A stretch of 64,000 nucleotides of DNA, from positions 248,001-312,000 of the forward strand of contig CAVSIP010000004.1 of NCBI GenBank assembly GCA_963728075.1, written 5' to 3'. The notes under the pieces were generated by a model, which worked only from the letters and a program-made list of their open reading frames with translations, did no database searches and had not been told where the DNA came from. Of this stretch, positions 34,031 to 42,526 are shown one piece after another. The DNA comes from CAVSIP01 sp963728075 (GTDB lineage Bacteria; Actinomycetota; Actinomycetes; JAFAQI01; DASSKL01). Within the stretch, counting starts at the first letter, position 1, and each line of letters starts with the position of its first letter. The position numbers were made by a program, and so were the translations under genes.

Positions 34031-34984
34031 GTGCCGGACAAGCCGTTTCGTTCCCGAAGGTCGTGCCTCGCGGTGCCGGGCAGCAGCACGCGGTTCCTCG
34101 ACAAGGCGCAGGGGCTGCCCGCCGACCAGGTGTTCCTCGACCTCGAGGACGCCGTCGCGCCGCTGGCCAAGGACGAGGCCCGGCGCAACGTCGTGGCGGC
34201 GCTGCGCGACGGGGACTGGTCGGGCAGGACGCGGGTCGTGCGGGTCAACGACGTGACGACGCCGTGGGCGTACCGGGACGTCGTCGACGTCGTCGAGGGC
34301 GCCGGCGAGCACCTCGACTGCCTCATGCTCCCGAAGGTCACCGGCCCGGCGCACGTGCAGTGGCTGGACCTCACGCTGACCCAGCTCGAGCAGGCGCTCG
34401 GGCTGACCCGGCGCGTCGGCATCGAGGTGCAGATCGAGAACGCCGAGGGCCTGGTCAACGTCGAGGCGACCGCCCGCGCGTCCGACCGGGTGGAGACGGT
34501 CGTCTTCGGCCCGGCCGACTTCATGGCCAGCATCAACATGCCTTCGCTCGTCGTCGGCGGGCTCAACCCCGCCTACCCCGGCGACCCGTACCACCACGTA
34601 CTCATGCGCATCCTCGTCGCCGCGCGCGCCGCCGGCGCCCAGGCGATCGACGGCCCGTACCTGCAGGTTCGCGACGTCGACGGGTTCCGTACGGTCGCCG
34701 CCCGGTCGCGGGCGCTCGGCTACGACGGCAAGTGGGTGCTGCACCCCGACCAGATCGCCGCAGCGAACGAGACGTACGCCCCGTCGCAGGAGGACTACGA
34801 CCACGCCGAGCTGATCCTCGAGGCGTACGACTGGCACACCAGCGAGGCGGGCGGGCGGCGGGGCGCCGCGATGCTGGGTGAGGAGATGATCGACGAGGCG
34901 TCCCGGAAGATGGCGCTCGTCGTGGCCGCCAAGGGGCGCGCGGCGGGACTGTCCCGTACCAAGACCTTCGAGGTGCCCGCATGA
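34031..34984 (+). CDS. HpcH/HpaI aldolase, CitE-like CoA ester lyase
   Basis: 317 aa. CitE/malyl-CoA lyase pattern: RRSCLAVPGSSTRFLDKAQG, FLDLEDAVAPLAKDEARRN, the active-site VEVQIENAEG-like stretch (GIEVQIENAEGLVN) with the metal Glu, and VFGPADFMASINMP with the Asp. The C-terminal GKWVLHPDQI is also conserved. These enzymes cleave or form beta-hydroxyacyl-CoA esters such as malyl- or citramalyl-CoA. The acyl-CoA dehydrogenase two genes downstream fits an acyl-CoA pathway. The stop overlaps the mscL start. Confidence 0.9.
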   Translation: MPDKPFRSRRSCLAVPGSSTRFLDKAQGLPADQVFLDLEDAVAPLAKDEARRNVVAALRDGDWSGRTRVVRVNDVTTPWAYRDVVDVVEGAGEHLDCLMLPKVTGPAHVQWLDLTLTQLEQALGLTRRVGIEVQIENAEGLVNVEATARASDRVETVVFGPADFMASINMPSLVVGGLNPAYPGDPYHHVLMRILVAARAAGAQAIDGPYLQVRDVDGFRTVAARSRALGYDGKWVLHPDQIAAANETYAPSQEDYDHAELILEAYDWHTSEAGGRRGAAMLGEEMIDEASRKMALVVAAKGRAAGLSRTKTFEVPA

Positions 34985-35451
34985 GGCTTCCGCCGATCCC
35001 CGGCCAGCAGCTCGCCAGCGACCTCCGGCTGGGCGGGTTCCGCCGGTTCCTGCTGCGCGGCAACGTCGTCGACCTGGCGGTCGGCGTCGTCATCGGTGCC
35101 GCGTTCAACGGTGTCGTGCAGGCGCTGGTGTCCGACTTCGTCACCCCGATGGTGAACCTGGCGCTGCCGGGCGACACCAGGTTCGCCGAGCGCTACTGGA
35201 ACCTCTTCGGCTCGCACTTCCTGTGGGGTCACTTCGTCAACCAGATCCTCACCTTCGTGATCATCGCGGTGGTCGTCTACTACCTGGTGATGCTGCCGGT
35301 GAACGTGCTCATGGAGCACTTCCGCACGCAGCCGGACGTGTCCACGCCGACCCGCACGTGCCCGGAGTGCCGCAGCCAGATCCCGACCGACGCGACCCGG
35401 TGCGCGTTCTGCACCGTGCAGCTGCCGGCGCAGCCGGAGCCCGCGACATGA
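34981..35451 (+). CDS. mscL: large-conductance mechanosensitive channel MscL with C-terminal zinc ribbon
   Basis: 156 aa. The MscL core is clear: FRRFLLRGNVVDLAVGVVIG, AAFNGVVQALVSDFVTPMVN and a second helix NQILTFVIIAVVVYYLVMLP. The usual charged C-terminal bundle is replaced or extended by a zinc-ribbon-like end, CPECRSQIPTDATRCAFC. The channel opens on membrane tension to release solutes on osmotic downshock. The start overlaps the CitE-like stop, and the stop overlaps the acyl-CoA dehydrogenase start (ATGA both times). Confidence 0.9.
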   Translation: MRLPPIPGQQLASDLRLGGFRRFLLRGNVVDLAVGVVIGAAFNGVVQALVSDFVTPMVNLALPGDTRFAERYWNLFGSHFLWGHFVNQILTFVIIAVVVYYLVMLPVNVLMEHFRTQPDVSTPTRTCPECRSQIPTDATRCAFCTVQLPAQPEPAT

Positions 35452-36650
35452 GCCGGCTCGCGCAGACCGACGGGCTCGACGACGAGCAGCGGGAGATCGT
35501 GGCGACCGTCCGGCAGTTCGTCGACCGGGAGATCCTGCCGGTGGCGAACGACCTCGAGCACGCCGACACCTTCCCGCAGCAGATTGTCGACGGGATGGCC
35601 GAGCTCGGGCTGTTCGGCCTGATGATCCCGGAGCAGCACGGCGGGCTGGGCGCGTCGCTGCTCACGTACGCGCTGGTGGTCGAGGAGCTCTCCCGCGGCT
35701 GGATGAGCATCAGCGGGATCATCAACACCCACTTCATCGTGGCGTACCTGCTGCGCCAGTACGGCACCGACGAACAGCGCGAGCGGCTGCTGCCCCAGAT
35801 GGCGACCGGGGCCGTACGCGGCGCGTTCTCGATGAGCGAGCCCGGCTGCGGGTCGGACGTGTCCGCGATCACGACCCGGGCCGTACGCGACGGCGACGAC
35901 TACGTCATCACCGGGCAGAAGATGTGGCTGACCAACGGGCTGCGCTCCTCCGTCGTGGCGCTGCTGGTCAAGACCGACGAGGGCGCGGACTCCGTCTACC
36001 GGAACATGACCACCTTCCTCGTCGAGAAGCCGCCGGGGGAGTCCTCGTACGGCGGGCTGTCCATCCCGGCGAAGATCGCCAAGATGGGCTACAAGGGCGT
36101 CGAGACCACCGAGCTCGTCCTCGACGGTCACCGGGTGCCCGCCACGTCCGTCCTCGGCGGCGAGGCCGGCCGGGGGCGCGGCTTCTACCAGATGATGGAC
36201 GGCATCGAGGTCGGCCGCGTGAACGTGGCCGCGCGCGGGTGCGGGGTGGCGCTGCGCGCGTTCGAGCTGGCGATCGCGTACGCCCAGCAGCGCGAGGCGT
36301 TCGGCAAGCCGATCGCCCAGCACCAGGCGATCCAGTTCTCCCTCGCGGAGATGGCGACCAAGGTCGAGGCCGCGCACCAGATGATGGTGCGGGCGGCCCG
36401 GCGCAAGGACTCGGGGCAGCGGGGCGACCTCGAGGCGGGGATGGCGAAGTACCTCGCAGCCGAGTACTGCAAGGAGGTCGTGGAGGCCTCGCTGCGCATC
36501 CACGGCGGCTACGGCTACACCAACGAGTACGAGATCGAGCGGCTGTACCGGGACGCGCCGATGCTGCTCATCGGCGAGGGTACCGCCGAGATCCAGAAGA
36601 TGATCATCGGTCGCCGCCTGCTGGAGGACTACCGCCTCCCCGGCACCTGA
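35448..36650 (+). CDS. acyl-CoA dehydrogenase
   Basis: 400 aa, usual length. FAD/acyl-CoA dehydrogenase signatures: AFSMSEPGCGSDVSAITTRA, YVITGQKMWLTNG, YAQQREAFGKPIAQHQAIQF and the C-terminal IHGGYGYTNEYEIERLYRD. The likely catalytic base is E377 in IGEGTAEIQKMI. It forms the alpha-beta double bond of an acyl-CoA and passes electrons to ETF. Coupled to mscL and the CitE-like lyase by ATGA overlaps. A hairpin follows 5 bases after the stop. Confidence 0.93.
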   Translation: MSRLAQTDGLDDEQREIVATVRQFVDREILPVANDLEHADTFPQQIVDGMAELGLFGLMIPEQHGGLGASLLTYALVVEELSRGWMSISGIINTHFIVAYLLRQYGTDEQRERLLPQMATGAVRGAFSMSEPGCGSDVSAITTRAVRDGDDYVITGQKMWLTNGLRSSVVALLVKTDEGADSVYRNMTTFLVEKPPGESSYGGLSIPAKIAKMGYKGVETTELVLDGHRVPATSVLGGEAGRGRGFYQMMDGIEVGRVNVAARGCGVALRAFELAIAYAQQREAFGKPIAQHQAIQFSLAEMATKVEAAHQMMVRAARRKDSGQRGDLEAGMAKYLAAEYCKEVVEASLRIHGGYGYTNEYEIERLYRDAPMLLIGEGTAEIQKMIIGRRLLEDYRLPGT

Positions 36651-36655
36651 CCACC

Positions 36656-36695
36656 GCGCTCCTCCTGCTGCGATAGAACGCAGCAGGAGGAGCGC
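36656..36695. repeat. hairpin H1 with ATAGAA loop, 5' of the AbiEi-like gene
   Basis: GCGCTCCTCCTGCTGCG (36656-36672) pairs perfectly with CGCAGCAGGAGGAGCGC (36679-36695) around ATAGAA. The same design, with the complementary loop, is found 3' of the next gene at 37727-37764. It may also terminate the acyl-CoA dehydrogenase transcript. Confidence 0.8.
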
Positions 36696-36765
36696 TGACC
36701 CGTGGACCGTCCACAGATCGTCCGGCAACGGCCCGCCCGGCCGCACCCCGCGCCAGGCTCGGCCG

Positions 36766-37725
36766 GTGCCGAGACGCAGGAGCCTGAGCCCGCGGTGGCG
36801 GGCACTTCTGGCCGGGCAGCACGGCGTGTTCTCCCTCGAGCAGGCCGACCGGCTCGGCGTGCCCAGAGCACTCCTGGCCGACCGGGTCCGCCGAGGAGTG
36901 TGGCAGCGGCTGCTGCCCAAGGTGTACGTGGCGCAGGCCGGCCCGCCGAACCGGCTCCAGTGGCGGGAAGCAGCCGTACTCTACGTCGCCCCGGACGGGG
37001 CACTCGATGACGTCGACGCGCTCGCCGAGCTGGGGCTGCGCTACCTGCCGCCGGACGACGGTCGGGTCCGGGTCGTCGTCCCCGACGCGCGGCGGCTGCG
37101 CAGCCGTGCACGTGTCGTCGTACGCCGCACCAGCGGCCCGATCGAGACGACACCGCGCACCGCACTGCCGTCGCTCGCCACCGTGGGCGCGGTCGTGGCG
37201 GTCTGCCGGCGGCTGCGCGCACCGTCTGCGGTGCACGCGCTCGTCGCGGAGGTCGTGCAGCGGGGCATGCTGAGCGTCGACGAGCTGCTCGCCGCCGTGG
37301 GGGCGGCGCCCCGGTCAGGCTCGGCCGAGCTCCGCCGGGCCGCGGAAGCCGTCGCCGCGGGCACCCGCTCGGCACCGGAGGCCGAGTTCCGGCAGCTCGT
37401 CAGCCGCCTCCGCGTGCCCGAGCCGCTCTGGAACCCGCTGCTGGAGCTGCCCGACGGCAGCTGCGTGTCACCGGACGCGTACTGGGAGGAGGCGGCGCTG
37501 GTGCACGAGACCGACTCCGTCGCGCACCACCGCTACGGCGCCGCGTGGGAGGAGACCATGCGCCGGCACGGCGGCATGACCGCCGCGGGGCTGCTCGTCC
37601 TGCACTCTTCCCCGTGGCGGATCCGTACGGACCCTGCACTCGGGCCCGAGCTGGAGCGCTCCTACGCGTACGGGCGGCGGCGCGGGCCGGCACCCGGGGT
37701 GCGCGTGATCCGCCACTCAGCATGA
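36766..37725 (+). CDS. AbiEi antitoxin-like HTH protein with DUF559-like C-terminus
   Basis: 319 aa. The N-terminus (LLAGQHGVFSLEQADRLGVP, LLADRVRRGVWQRLLPKVYV) matches the AbiEi-type winged-helix domain found in many actinobacterial proteins. The end (APEAEFRQLVSRLRVPEP and VHETDSVAHHRYGAAWEET) resembles the DUF559/Vsr-like nuclease fold, with E, D and HH in the expected order. No AbiEii toxin partner lies nearby, so it is unlikely to be a classic type IV toxin-antitoxin unit. The gene is bracketed by two related hairpins. GTG at 36766 is the probable start. Confidence 0.75.
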   Translation: MPRRRSLSPRWRALLAGQHGVFSLEQADRLGVPRALLADRVRRGVWQRLLPKVYVAQAGPPNRLQWREAAVLYVAPDGALDDVDALAELGLRYLPPDDGRVRVVVPDARRLRSRARVVVRRTSGPIETTPRTALPSLATVGAVVAVCRRLRAPSAVHALVAEVVQRGMLSVDELLAAVGAAPRSGSAELRRAAEAVAAGTRSAPEAEFRQLVSRLRVPEPLWNPLLELPDGSCVSPDAYWEEAALVHETDSVAHHRYGAAWEETMRRHGGMTAAGLLVLHSSPWRIRTDPALGPELERSYAYGRRRGPAPGVRVIRHSA

Positions 37726-37726
37726 T

Positions 37727-37764
37727 CATCGCTCCTGCTGCTGCGTTCTATCGCACCAGCAGGA
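37727..37764. repeat. hairpin H2 with TTCTAT loop, 3' of the AbiEi-like gene
   Basis: CGCTCCTGCTGCTGCG (37727-37742) pairs with CGCACCAGCAGGAGCG (37749-37764) with one mismatch around TTCTAT, the reverse complement of the H1 loop. It starts 2 bases after the stop. Confidence 0.8.
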
Positions 37765-37872
37765 GCGGCCCGCCACGCCGGAGCGCCGAAGGTCCCGTGC
37801 GGGGCGCCGGAGGCCTCTGGCGGATGGTCCCGGACCAGCGCATCGTGGACATGCCGGGAGGGGGTGACGGCA

Positions 37873-37948
37873 ATGACCTACCCGGACTTGTTCGGTCTCG
37901 GCCTGGCGAAGGAGTGGGAGCGGGAGCTGCGGGACGCAGCGGACCCGA
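37873..37948 (+). pseudogene. possible small gene start or remnant
   Basis: An ATG at 37873 has GGGAGGGG 9 bases upstream and opens MTYPDLFGLGLAKEWERELR, plausible helical coding sequence. The frame then runs on into the antisense of the NUDIX gene to 38097, where it turns Arg/Pro-rich. It may be the start of a gene that lost its 3' part. The rest of the gap (37765-37872) shows nothing clear. Confidence 0.25.
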
Positions 37949-38335
37949 CTAGAGCACGCCCCACCCATCGAGCAGCGCTTCGAGCCCGTCGGTCGTCGGC
38001 AGCTCGGCCAGGTCCGAGCGCTGCACCCAGCGGACGTCGGCCGCGTCCGACCCCGCACGCAGTGAGCCACCGACCACGCGGCAGACATGGTCGGTGATGT
38101 GGAAGCGCTCGCGCCGCAGGGTGCCGGCGACGGGCCCGACCTCGACGTCGAGCCCGGTCTCCTCACGCACCTCGCGGCGCAGCGCCTCCGCGTCGGACTC
38201 GCCCGGCTCGACGTGCCCGCCCGGCACGGTCCACTGCCCCTTCGCGGGCTCGTGACCGCGCTGGACGAGCAGCAGGCGGCCGTCCGCGTCGCGGATCACC
38301 GCGCCCACCGCCCGGATGAGCGGAGCGTCGGTCAT
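37949..38335 (-). CDS. NUDIX hydrolase
   Basis: 128 aa. The NUDIX box is complete, running from [16 protein letters not shown] into EVREETGLD with all conserved G, E, R-E and EE positions. The start [20 protein letters not shown] is typical of MutT-like members. These hydrolyse nucleoside diphosphate derivatives; substrate not predictable. It is divergent from the DUF6758 gene. Confidence 0.92.
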   Translation of the reverse strand: MTDAPLIRAVGAVIRDADGRLLLVQRGHEPAKGQWTVPGGHVEPGESDAEALRREVREETGLDVEVGPVAGTLRRERFHITDHVCRVVGGSLRAGSDAADVRWVQRSDLAELPTTDGLEALLDGWGVL

Positions 38336-38381
38336 GGGACCTCAGGGTATTGACCCCGCCCGGTTTGCGGGTCACCGTCAT

Positions 38382-39023
38382 GTGGTGCGCCCAGAGCCAA
38401 CGTGCCCGCGCTGCGGCGGGTCTCTGCATGCCCCGGGGCTGTGGTCCAGCGCGTGGGAGTGCGCGGTGCACGGTGGCGTGCACCCGTTCCACGTCTTCCC
38501 GCGCCCCAGCCACGAGGCGGTCGAGTACGTCGCCGAGCACAGCGCCGTCCCGCTGTGGCTGCGCTGGCCGATGCCGCCGTCCTGGTCGGTCTCCGGGGTG
38601 GCGTACGCCGGCGACGAGCGGACGGGTGCGCGCGCCACGCTGCTGGCCGCCACGGGCGCCGGGCCGCTCGGCGGCGCCGCGGAGATGGTGGCCGTCGCCG
38701 AGGAGCCGGGGGTCGGGCTCGGGGCCCGGTACGCCGGGCTGCCCGGTCCGGACCCGGGTGCGGCGCTCGGCGGTGCCCCGCACGCGAAGGTCGAGATCGA
38801 CGGCCACCCGACCGCGCTGTGGGCGCTGCCCGCCGGCGAGGACTGCGCCGCCTTCGTCGGCGAGGCGATGGGGCTGTGGCTGTGGGTCATCGTCTGGCCC
38901 GCCGCCGCCGGCGTGGTGCTCTACGACGACCTGAGGTTCGTCGACATCCGCGAGCGGCCCGCCTGCGCCGAGGTCGACTTCGTGCCGCTCTCCGAGCGCC
39001 TGCGGCAGGCGCCCGCCGCCTGA
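38382..39023 (+). CDS. DUF6758 family protein
   Basis: 213 aa from the GTG at 38382 (or 38385); in Streptomyces relatives the protein begins right at the zinc-ribbon-like stretch, here VRPEPTCPRCGG, so longer starts such as ATG 38334 are less likely. Other conserved blocks are VSGVAYAGDERTGARAT, GPLGGAAEMVAVAEEPGVGL and GLWLWVIVWPAAAGVVLYDD. Function unknown; soluble. It is followed directly by the PHP gene (TGATG overlap), a conserved actinomycete order. Confidence 0.85.
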   Translation: MVRPEPTCPRCGGSLHAPGLWSSAWECAVHGGVHPFHVFPRPSHEAVEYVAEHSAVPLWLRWPMPPSWSVSGVAYAGDERTGARATLLAATGAGPLGGAAEMVAVAEEPGVGLGARYAGLPGPDPGAALGGAPHAKVEIDGHPTALWALPAGEDCAAFVGEAMGLWLWVIVWPAAAGVVLYDDLRFVDIRERPACAEVDFVPLSERLRQAPAA

Positions 39024-39880
39024 TGCGCATCGACCTGCACACCCACAGCACCGCGTCGGACGGCACCACGCCGCCGTCCGACGTCGTCCACCGGGCCCGG
39101 GCGGCCGGGCTCGACGTCGTCGCGCTCACCGACCACGACACGACCGCCGGCTGGGACGAGGCCGCCGCCGCCCTGCCGCCGGGCCTCACGCTCGTCCCGG
39201 GCGCGGAGATCTCCTGCGCCGTGCAGGTCGAGGGCCGGCACACCAGCCTGCACCTGCTCGCCTACCTGTTCGACCCGGCCGAGCCCGCGTTCGCGGCGGA
39301 GCGGGAGAAGCTGCGTACGGACCGCACCCGCCGGGCCCGGGGCATCGTCACCAAGCTGCGCGACCTCGGTGTCGACGTCACCTGGGAGCGGGTCGCCGAG
39401 ATCGCCGGCGACGGCGCCGTCGGGCGCCCGCACATCGCCCGGGCCATGGTGGAGGCGCTCGCCGTACCGGACGTGCCGTCGGCGTTCACCTCGGAGTGGA
39501 TCGGGTCGAACGGCCGCGCCTACGTCGAGAAGTACGACCTCGACCCGCTGTACGCCATCGACCTCGTCCGCGGTGCCGGCGGGGTGGCGGTCTTCGCCCA
39601 CCCGAAGGCGCACAAGCGCGGGCCGATCGTGCCGGACTCCGTGACCGAGGCGATGGCCGAGCGCGGGCTGGCCGGCCTGGAGGGCTACCACCCGGACCAC
39701 GACCCGGCCACCGAGGAACGGGTACGCCGCCTGGCCGAGCGGCTCGGCCTGTTCGTCACCGGGTCGAGCGACGACCACGGGGCGACGACCGGCTACCGGA
39801 TCGGGTGCGAGGTGACCGCTCCGGAGGTGTACGAGACGCTGGTCGCGCAGGCCAGCGGCGTGTCCCCCATCGCGGCCTGA
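39023..39880 (+). CDS. PHP domain metal-dependent phosphoesterase
   Basis: 285 aa. PHP motifs: IDLHTHSTASDGT at the N-terminus, VVALTDHDTTAG, PGAEISC, VAVFAHPKAHKR and TGSSDDHG. Such enzymes hydrolyse phosphoesters of nucleotides or oligonucleotides, for example 3',5'-bisphosphates or 5'-3' RNA ends (YciV/TrpH group). The ATG shares a base with the DUF6758 stop. Confidence 0.9.
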   Translation: MRIDLHTHSTASDGTTPPSDVVHRARAAGLDVVALTDHDTTAGWDEAAAALPPGLTLVPGAEISCAVQVEGRHTSLHLLAYLFDPAEPAFAAEREKLRTDRTRRARGIVTKLRDLGVDVTWERVAEIAGDGAVGRPHIARAMVEALAVPDVPSAFTSEWIGSNGRAYVEKYDLDPLYAIDLVRGAGGVAVFAHPKAHKRGPIVPDSVTEAMAERGLAGLEGYHPDHDPATEERVRRLAERLGLFVTGSSDDHGATTGYRIGCEVTAPEVYETLVAQASGVSPIAA

Positions 39881-39894
39881 GACGATCTCACCTC

Positions 39895-40524
39895 GTGCCG
39901 TTCGACGCGAAGCTGTTCGGCGAGGTCTTCGTGACCATCGTCGTGATCATGGACCCGGTGGGCAACGTCCCGATCTTCCTGGCCCTGACCGGCCGGATGC
40001 CCGCGGCCCGGCGCAACCGGGCCGCCTGGCAGTCGGTGCTCGTCGCCGGGTTCGTCATCGGGTCGTTCGCCGTGTTCGGCCAGCAGATCCTCGACTACCT
40101 CGGCATCAGCGTCGCCGCCCTGCAGGGTGCCGGTGGGCTGCTGCTCGCGATCGTCGCGCTCGAGCTGCTCATGGGCGCCGAGGAGAAGCCCGAGGGTGCC
40201 GACGTCGCCCCCAACAACGTGGCGCTGGTCCCGCTCGGCACGCCGCTGCTCGCCGGCCCGGGGGCGATCGTGGCCACGATCGTGTTCGTCCGGAAGGCGC
40301 ACGGCGGCGCGGACGCGACCGCGATCGTCGCCGGGCTGCTGGCCGTGCACGCCCTGCTGTTCGTCGTGCTGCGGTTCGCCGGCGGCATCCTGCGGCTGAT
40401 CAAGGACAGCGGGGTGCTGCTGCTCACCCGGATCTCCGGGCTGCTGCTCGCCGCCATCGCCGTGCAGCTCGTCGCGGACAGCGCGATCGCCTTCGCGAAC
40501 GGCGGGGCAGGATCACTGTCGTGA
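39895..40524 (+). CDS. MarC family integral membrane protein
   Basis: 209 aa with six membrane helices. Family motifs: IVVIMDPVGNVPIFLALTG, GISVAALQGAGGLLLAIVAL, and PLGTPLLAGPGAIVATIVF. The role of MarC proteins is unsettled; a transport function is presumed. The GTG at 39895 lies 14 bases after the PHP stop, and its stop overlaps the aminotransferase start by 4 bases. Confidence 0.9.
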   Translation: MPFDAKLFGEVFVTIVVIMDPVGNVPIFLALTGRMPAARRNRAAWQSVLVAGFVIGSFAVFGQQILDYLGISVAALQGAGGLLLAIVALELLMGAEEKPEGADVAPNNVALVPLGTPLLAGPGAIVATIVFVRKAHGGADATAIVAGLLAVHALLFVVLRFAGGILRLIKDSGVLLLTRISGLLLAAIAVQLVADSAIAFANGGAGSLS

Positions 40525-41684
40525 GAGTCAGCGCCAAGGCCGAGACGTTCACCGAGTCCGTCATCCGCGAGATGACCCGGCTGTGCCTGGAGCACGACGG
40601 GGTCAACCTCGCCCAGGGCTTCCCGGACTTCCCCTGCCCGCAGGAGCTCAAGGACGCCGCGAAGGCGGCGATCGACGACGACGTCAACCAGTACGCCGTC
40701 ACCTGGGGCGCGCCCGACTTCCGCGCCGCGATCGCGGCGAAGGTCGCCCGCACCTACCCCGGCTGGAAGGTCGACCCCGACCGGCATCTGTGCGTCACGT
40801 GCGGCTCGACCGAGGCGATGATCGCCACCATGCTCGCCCTGGTCGACCCGGGTGAGGAGGTGGTTGTCTTCGAGCCCTGGTACGAGAACTACGGCCCGGA
40901 CACGATCCTGTCCGGCGCGACGCCGCGCTACGTCCGCCTGCACCGGCCGGACTGGACCTTCGACGAGGCCGAGCTGCGCGCGGCGTTCAGCGACCGCACC
41001 CGCGCGATCATCGTGAACACCCCGCACAACCCGACCGGCAAGGTGTTCACGCGCGAGGAGCTCGGCGTCATCGCCGAGCTGTGCCAGACCTACGACGCGC
41101 TGTGCATCACCGACGAGATCTACGAGCACATCCACTACCTCGGCCCGGGCGGGCACGTGCCGCCGGCGACCGTGCCGGGCCTGGAGGACCGCACGGTCAC
41201 CATCAACGCGCTGAGCAAGACGTACGCCGTCACGGGTTGGCGGGTCGGCTGGGCGATCGCCCCGCCGGAGCTCACCGGCGCGATCCGCAAGGTGCACGAC
41301 TTCCTCACGGTGGGTGCCGCGGCGCCGCTGCAGGCGGGCGGGGTCGCGGCGATGGACCTGCCCGCGTCGTACTACGACGGCCTGGCGGCCGGCTACCGGG
41401 AGCGGCGCGACGTGCTGTGCGGTCTGCTCGCCGACGCCGGCTTCCGGTTCCGGGTGCCGGACGGCGCGTACTACGTGCTCGCCACGACCGACGGGGTCGA
41501 CCCCGGCCGTGACGACGTCGCGTTCGCCCGGCGGCTCGTGCAGGAGGTCGGCGTCGCAGCTGTCCCGGGCTCGTCGTTCTACGCCGACCCGGCCGACGGT
41601 CGCGACCAGATCCGGTTCGCCTTCCCCAAGCAGCTGCCCACCCTGCAGGCGGCGGGGGAGCGGCTCAGGACGCGGCTGCGGTGA
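40521..41684 (+). CDS. class I/II pyridoxal-phosphate aminotransferase
   Basis: 387 aa. The PLP lysine is K233 in NALSKTYAVTGWRVGW; other fold I blocks are NLAQGFPDFPCP, NTPHNPTGKVFTREEL and ITDEIYEHIHY. The NLAQGFPDF start and overall length resemble kynurenine/glutamine transaminases and DapC/MetC-linked enzymes; the precise substrate cannot be fixed. The start overlaps the marC stop; its end overlaps the convergent oxygenase by 20 bases. Confidence 0.92.
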   Translation: MRVSAKAETFTESVIREMTRLCLEHDGVNLAQGFPDFPCPQELKDAAKAAIDDDVNQYAVTWGAPDFRAAIAAKVARTYPGWKVDPDRHLCVTCGSTEAMIATMLALVDPGEEVVVFEPWYENYGPDTILSGATPRYVRLHRPDWTFDEAELRAAFSDRTRAIIVNTPHNPTGKVFTREELGVIAELCQTYDALCITDEIYEHIHYLGPGGHVPPATVPGLEDRTVTINALSKTYAVTGWRVGWAIAPPELTGAIRKVHDFLTVGAAAPLQAGGVAAMDLPASYYDGLAAGYRERRDVLCGLLADAGFRFRVPDGAYYVLATTDGVDPGRDDVAFARRLVQEVGVAAVPGSSFYADPADGRDQIRFAFPKQLPTLQAAGERLRTRLR

Positions 41685-42501
41685 CCTCGGCCGCCGCCGC
41701 CCGCTCGCGGGCGGCCCGCAGGTGCGGGCCCTCCCGCAGCGACATCGGTGCGAACCGCGCCGCCTGCCGCAGCGCCCGCAGCTCGGCAGCCGCGACCAGG
41801 TCGGTGACGGGCAGCGCGGGCGCTCCGTAGAGCCGGCGCGCCCAGCGTGGCAGCGAGCCGAAGGCCAGCAGGCCGATCGCCGCCCACCCCGGCCGGGCGG
41901 GCGTGAGCAGCTGCACCCAGGCCGGCATCGGCGGCAGCACGATGTAGCGCGCCACCTCGCGGACCCGGCCGTCGGCGCGCAGCGCCGGGCGCATCTCCTC
42001 GAAGTACGCCTCGAGGTCGCTCACGCTGGCGGGGACCTCGTCCGGGTCGAGCCCGACGAGTGCGGCCGCCTTGGTCTGCTCGGCGACGTAGGTGTCGTAG
42101 TCGGCGGCGATCAGCGGCGCGCCGGAGCGGCGGGAGATGTCGACGAACGACGCGACCTCGCAGCAGTGCACCCAGCGCAGCAGGTGCGGGTCGTCGGCGC
42201 GGTAGGTCACGCCGGTCTCGGTGTCGACACCGCGGACCGTACGGTGCAGTCCGCGCACCCGGGCCCCGGCGGCCTCCGCCTCGGCGGTGGACCCGTACAC
42301 CACGGTGCCGACGTACTCGGCGGTCCGCAGCAGCCGGCCCCACGGGTCGGCGCGGTAGTCCGAGTGCTGCAGCACGCCCGCCATCGCCGCGGGGTGCAGC
42401 GCCTGCAGCAGCAGGGCGCGCAGCCCCCCGATCCACAGCACCGGGTCCTGGTGCAGCCGCCAGGTCACGGTCTCCGGCCCGAACAGCCCGTCGTACGCCA
42501 C
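41665..42501 (-). CDS. MpaB-type oxygenase family protein (DUF2236)
   Basis: 278 aa. The family pattern is present: LLLQALHPAAMAGVLQHSDY with the heme-linked His region, RTAEYVGTVVYGSTAEA, and LRWVHCCEVASFVDISRR. Relatives include latex-clearing and mycophenolic-acid MpaB-like heme b oxygenases; substrate unknown. No signal peptide. It is convergent with the aminotransferase. Confidence 0.85.
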   Translation of the reverse strand: MAYDGLFGPETVTWRLHQDPVLWIGGLRALLLQALHPAAMAGVLQHSDYRADPWGRLLRTAEYVGTVVYGSTAEAEAAGARVRGLHRTVRGVDTETGVTYRADDPHLLRWVHCCEVASFVDISRRSGAPLIAADYDTYVAEQTKAAALVGLDPDEVPASVSDLEAYFEEMRPALRADGRVREVARYIVLPPMPAWVQLLTPARPGWAAIGLLAFGSLPRWARRLYGAPALPVTDLVAAAELRALRQAARFAPMSLREGPHLRAARERAAAAEVTAAAS

Positions 42502-42526
42502 GGGCCCCAGCGTACGGGGACGGGAC

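Noticed and set aside
36766..37725. Complete type IV AbiE toxin-antitoxin pair
   Set aside because: No AbiEii-type nucleotidyltransferase gene follows or precedes; only the AbiEi-like protein is present.
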